A stretch of 64,000 bases of DNA. Origin: DASQPE01 sp041488455 (GTDB lineage: Bacteria; Gemmatimonadota; Gemmatimonadetes; Gemmatimonadales; GWC2-71-9). The notes below the pieces were generated by a model. That model was not told the DNA's origin and did not search any database. It saw only the letters and a list, made by a program, of their open reading frames with translations. Made by a program: the position numbers and the translations under genes. Below are positions 61,117 to 64,000 of the stretch, piece after piece (positions within the stretch are counted from its first letter, which is position 1; each line of letters opens with the position of its first letter). Location: NCBI GenBank assembly GCA_041488455.1, contig JBGPPG010000004.1, positions 1-64,000 of the forward strand, read 5' to 3'.

Positions 61117-62118
61117 ATGTTGTCGCACTGGTCACGCCGCGTCAGCGTACTCTCTAGTCTCGCGGGCTTCCCGCTCGCACTCGCCGCGCAGCAGAGCCCG
61201 CCGGCGCCGAGCCTGCCGCAGCAGATCGCGGACGTGATGGTGCAGCTGGCCGGCGGCATCCACCCCGGCTACCGCTTCACTCACTCGAAGGGGCTCGTCT
61301 GCACCGGAACGTTCACGGCGGCGCCGGGCGCCAAGGCTGTCAGCAGCGCGGCCCATCTCGCCGGGGGCACGGTCCCGGTGACGGTGCGGTTCTCCGACGG
61401 CACCGGCAATCCGCAGATCCCGGACAACGACCCCAACGCGGCGCCGAGGGGGATGGCGATCCGCTTCGCGCTGCCGGGCGGCGGCAACACCGACATCGTC
61501 GCCAACTCGCACAACGGGTTCTTCATCGGCACCGGCGAAGACTTCCTGGCATTCCTCAAGGCCATCGCGGCGACGACGCCCAAGAGCCCGCACCCTGCGC
61601 CCATCGAGCAGTTCCTCGGCGGCCACCCGCGCGCACTCAAGGTCATCGTGGACTCGAAGCCGCTGCCGGTGAGCTTCGCCACGCTCGACTTTTACGGCAA
61701 CAACGCCTTCGTCTTCGTGGACGGGACAGGGGCGAAGCACGCCGGGCGCTACCAGATCATTCCCGTCGCCGGCGTTGTCCACCTGGACTCGGCGGCTGCG
61801 GCGAAGGTATCGCCCAACTATCTGTTCGAGGATCTGCCGAAGCGTCTGGCCAAGGGACCGGTGAAGTACCGGTTGTACGTGCAGCTGGCCAACCCGGGTG
61901 ACCAGACCAACGACGGGTCGATCGTCTGGCCCGCCAACCGGAAGCGCGTGCTGCTCGGCACGATCAGCGTGACGACGGTGGCACCGAACAACGAGGAGCT
62001 CCAGCGGTCGCTCGCGTTCAATCCGATCTATCTCACGAAGGGCATCGAGCTCTCGGACGATCCGCTGCCGGTGCTCCGCTCGGCGGTGTACGCGCTGTCG
62101 GTGGCGCACCGGCACTAG
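61117..62118 (+). CDS. Exported catalase-family peroxidase
   Basis: 333 aa from the ATG at 61117, with GGAGG eight nt upstream. A signal peptide (VLSSLAGFPLALAAQQ) precedes a mini-catalase fold. The distal His is in RFTHSKGLVCTGTF. The segment VRFSDGTGNPQIPDNDPNAA is followed by GMAIRF, and the distal Asn is in VANSHNGFFI. The haem-linked Tyr is likely in SPNYLFEDLPKRL. This is the SrpA-like short family, which has peroxidase more than catalase activity. Periplasmic location is inferred. Confidence 0.92.
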   Translation: MLSHWSRRVSVLSSLAGFPLALAAQQSPPAPSLPQQIADVMVQLAGGIHPGYRFTHSKGLVCTGTFTAAPGAKAVSSAAHLAGGTVPVTVRFSDGTGNPQIPDNDPNAAPRGMAIRFALPGGGNTDIVANSHNGFFIGTGEDFLAFLKAIAATTPKSPHPAPIEQFLGGHPRALKVIVDSKPLPVSFATLDFYGNNAFVFVDGTGAKHAGRYQIIPVAGVVHLDSAAAAKVSPNYLFEDLPKRLAKGPVKYRLYVQLANPGDQTNDGSIVWPANRKRVLLGTISVTTVAPNNEELQRSLAFNPIYLTKGIELSDDPLPVLRSAVYALSVAHRH

Positions 62119-62639
62119 CCAGGGCGATGTAAACGATCCACCAGCGCCCCTCGAAGCGAACGAAGCGGAACTCGTCGGCTCCGACCAGCGTCGAGGCGCA
62201 GCGCGGTACCGAGACCTCGGCCCAATCGCCGTCGAGCGTGATCACGCCCTCCTCGACGAGCGCATGGGCGTCGGGTGGAGCGCTCCGGCGGGGTACCGGC
62301 CGCGGGTGCGGACGCAATCGGGCCCCCCGGGCTGGCCGGGAGCCGGCCCGCGACGACCATGGCCTCTGGGGCGGGGTGATGCGCGACCAACTTTGCCGGC
62401 AGGATGTGGGCGGATAGCGCCTCCCAATCCTGGTGCGCAAGGCTGAAATAGAACGCCCGAAGCGTCGTGCGGAGCTGGGCCTGGACGGAATCGGTCCGGC
62501 CGGGCGATTGCTGCGCCGAGGCCGGAGGAGCCGAAGCTGCCAGCACGGCCAGGAGCGCCAGGCCAATGGAATGCCTCGGCCGATGTTCTCCAGTTCGGGG
62601 CCGATTCCGCGTCCTGCCCCCGCCGTCATTCTGCGTCAT
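62115..62639 (-). pseudogene. Frameshifted exported NTF2/SnoaL-like protein
   Basis: One frame gives a signal-peptide-like stretch (SIGLALLAVLAASAPPASA) and the first half of an NTF2-like domain (VQAQLRTTLRAFYFSLAHQD). The second half (VITLDGDWAEVSVPRCAS, EFRFVRFEGRWWIVYIAL) reads in a different frame, with the switch around 62.3 kb. Either it is a decayed gene or there is a sequence error. Confidence 0.5.
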
Positions 62640-62757
62640 GGAAGATGATCCCCGCCGTGTGGCGGCGTCCCGAGCGGATGCGGCTGACGCCGTGGCGCAG
62701 ATTGACCCGGTAGACGCCGCGCGCCCCTTGCACCGGCCGGTGATGAACAGCGAACGC
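62626..62757 (-). pseudogene. 2OG-Fe(II) oxygenase C-terminal fragment
   Basis: The minus strand ends VYRVNLRHGVSRIRSGRR, then HTAGIIFHDAE and a stop. This matches the final strands of prolyl-4-hydroxylase-type oxygenases, with the second iron-binding His and the 2-oxoglutarate-binding Arg. The first two thirds of the enzyme are absent. Confidence 0.4.
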
Positions 62758-62947
62758 AACGGTGGATCGGGAACACGTGCTCGCCGTAGAGTCCTGGGCC
62801 ACAGACGTTCCTGGCTCAGGTGTCGTCTTACGACCGACAGTCTACCAGCGCAGGCGGATCCTCGCGCTCCGGTTCTTGCTATCAAATTCGAACTGGAGAG
62901 CGCGAAAAAGCCCGACAGCGGAACTCGCTGTAGGGCTTGATCTTGTG

Positions 62948-62989
62948 AGTCGCGGCTCCCGGAGTTGAACCGGCGACCTCTTGCTCACG
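62948..62989 (-). other. tRNA 3'-half-like fragment
   Basis: The minus strand reads a T-arm-like GCCGGTTCAACTCCGGG preceded by GAGCAAGAGG, as in the 3' half of a tRNA. No 5' half is found. Positions 62967-62986 match 58301-58320 in tRNA-Arg at 19 of 20 bases in the same orientation. It lies in the gap 62640-63018, which otherwise holds only the oxygenase fragment. Confidence 0.4.
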
Positions 62990-63018
62990 ACGGGGTCGCC
63001 GGGCCCCCCGCCGTCGGC

Positions 63019-63150
63019 CTACCGTGGGGCCATTGCCACCAGATTCGCGACCAGGGCGGCGAGCGTCAGCAGCTCGCATCCGAGCAGCATCCATCGGTAC
63101 GGGTTGGAGCTCGCCGGCTGCTCGGGGCGCCTCGCGATCGGATCTACCAT
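63019..63150 (-). CDS. Small single-helix membrane protein
   Basis: 43 aa; ATG at 63150 with GGGAGG six nt upstream. A basic N terminus (MVDPIARRPEQPASSNPYR) precedes one membrane helix (WMLLGCELLTLAALVANLVA). It follows the lipoprotein gene by 39 nt on the same strand and may be co-transcribed. Confidence 0.48.
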   Translation of the reverse strand: MVDPIARRPEQPASSNPYRWMLLGCELLTLAALVANLVAMAPR

Positions 63151-63189
63151 GAAGTCCTCCCGGTTGCGGGGCTACTGTGGGATTGATCG

Positions 63190-63453
63190 CTACCTGCTGG
63201 CGTGGCCTGCATCGGGCTGGCCATGGCGCCACGTCCAGTACTGCTTTTGTTCATCGGCGGGCCGTCGGTTGAACTCCTGATGCGGTCTCCGGGTTTCACC
63301 TTCCCACCGCGTGTAAAAGCCGACTTCCTGAGTATTCCACGTGTGATAATCGCTGTAGGCAGGGTCGTACACCCGATGGGTCGCACAGCCGGTCACCACC
63401 GCAAGGGCGAACGAGATCACGAGGGCGCCGAGAAATCTGTCTCTATAGTACAT
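63190..63453 (-). CDS. Small lipoprotein, aromatic-rich
   Basis: 87 aa from the ATG at 63453. A lipoprotein signal with lipobox VVTGC is followed by a short mature part rich in Tyr, Trp, His and Arg (VYDPAYSDYHTWNTQEVGFY, then RWEGETRRPHQEF, YWTWRHGQ). This pattern recurs in small lipoproteins of soil bacteria of unknown function. Confidence 0.68.
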   Translation of the reverse strand: MYYRDRFLGALVISFALAVVTGCATHRVYDPAYSDYHTWNTQEVGFYTRWEGETRRPHQEFNRRPADEQKQYWTWRHGQPDAGHASR

Positions 63454-63539
63454 AGCGTGCCTTATCCGTTTTCCGGTTGGTCCCCTCACCGCTGAACGGC
63501 GGAGTCCCGACCGCGTTGGTGTCGGTTGCGCGCTGAACG

Positions 63540-63896
63540 TCAGCGCTGCCAGATGTAGAGCCCGTACAGTCCGATCGCCGCGCCGCCGATCGCGATGACG
63601 GTGCCGCCCGTGTCTCCGATGAGTATGCCTGTGATCACCGCGGCCCCGCCCACGATCGCCAGGACGCGGCCCTCACGGCGGCCCATGGCCCTGGCTGCCG
63701 TGGCGTTGACGGCGGTCGGCTGGTCGCTGACGTCCGTGATCCCGAAGCGTACGGCGCTCATCGTGGGCGCAAGCGAGGCAGCTGGCCCCAGGGCGGGGGC
63801 GTTTCCCGCCGCGCTCTGCTGCGCTGCGGCTGCCCCCGCGAAGCAGAGAGTGAGAAACAGCGCGCAGACACTCCAGAACCCACCGGCTCGAGCCAT
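63540..63896 (-). CDS. Small exported/membrane protein with glycine-rich helices
   Basis: 118 aa. A signal peptide (SVCALFLTLCFAGAAAAQQ), an Ala-rich linker and two C-terminal glycine-rich hydrophobic segments (VLAIVGGAAVITGILIG; TVIAIGGAAIGLYGLYIW) form a likely membrane hairpin. No family was recognised. Nothing is seen between its start and the window end. Confidence 0.6.
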   Translation of the reverse strand: MARAGGFWSVCALFLTLCFAGAAAAQQSAAGNAPALGPAASLAPTMSAVRFGITDVSDQPTAVNATAARAMGRREGRVLAIVGGAAVITGILIGDTGGTVIAIGGAAIGLYGLYIWQR

Positions 63897-64000
63897 CGTC
63901 TCCTCCGACTACGGCGTTCCTGCTCTCCAACCTGCGGGCACACGACCGGCCAGCTCCTTAGCGCTGCCGACGTGCCGGCTGTGCGAGAAGGGTATGGGGA

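Noticed and set aside
62948..62989. Complete second tRNA gene
   Set aside because: Only T-arm and acceptor-like sequence is present; no D-arm or 5' acceptor strand follows, and the T stem has a mismatch.
1..64000. CRISPR arrays, complete insertion sequences, rRNA genes, replication origin
   Set aside because: No regularly spaced palindromic repeats, transposase motifs with terminal repeats, rRNA stretches or DnaA-box clusters were seen on either strand.

Overview
The window is high-GC DNA that codes densely on both strands. It contains Gram-negative traits (outer-membrane barrel-type protein, lipoproteins, periplasmic enzymes) and no spore or actinobacterial markers. The gene repertoire (M50 protease, MoxR/DUF58 cluster, CHAD, large PAS hybrid kinase, M1 peptidase, USP/Hsp20/PEP-synthase island) would fit an aerobic soil bacterium of the Gemmatimonadota type. 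That placement is an inference; no rRNA or marker gene in the window fixes the taxon.

Layout. 0.1-8.7 kb: site-2-type protease, small hypothetical genes, then an RDD/SpoIIM membrane protein divergent from a membrane protein/DUF4129/DUF4350/MoxR/DUF58 operon. 8.7-13.2 kb: hybrid histidine kinase and HD-GYP response regulator with a small membrane protein upstream. 13.3-26.6 kb: CHAD protein, a secreted/outer-membrane gene trio, a CotH-like protein coupled to homoserine dehydrogenase, glycosyltransferase, Met-rich cupredoxin, methyltransferase, M1 peptidase and a beta-helix protein. 26.8-53.1 kb: a compact stress/dormancy island with universal stress proteins, cytochrome c, HAD-ATPase fusion, YceI, CBS proteins, PEP synthase, Hsp20, CFA synthase, diguanylate cyclase, dodecin, HPF-cold-shock fusion, BON protein, baeRF protein, erythromycin esterase-like protein, phosphoribosyltransferase, two P-type ATPases and a flavodoxin. 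53.1-58.3 kb: a lower-GC segment with an NRPS-like A-T-TE gene, a phosphopantetheinyl-transferase relic, small orphan genes and an integrase remnant ending next to a tRNA-Arg(CCG). 58.4-64 kb: Dps, a phosphodiesterase-type enzyme, a catalase-family protein, gene relics and small envelope proteins.

The main discovery candidate is regulatory. At least nine promoters in the 26.8-52.6 kb island carry two to four direct repeats with a TTCA/CTCA core spaced exactly 11 bp apart. A -10-like hexamer starts 12-13 nt after the last core. This is the layout of a PhoB-type (OmpR-family) Pho box. The array links nearly all the stress operons into one putative regulon, resembling the mycobacterial DosR regulon in gene content but with a different operator. 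The second candidate is the lone A-T-TE enzyme, whose adenylation domain lacks the aspartate that holds an amino-acid amino group. It may therefore activate a non-amino acid such as a keto acid.
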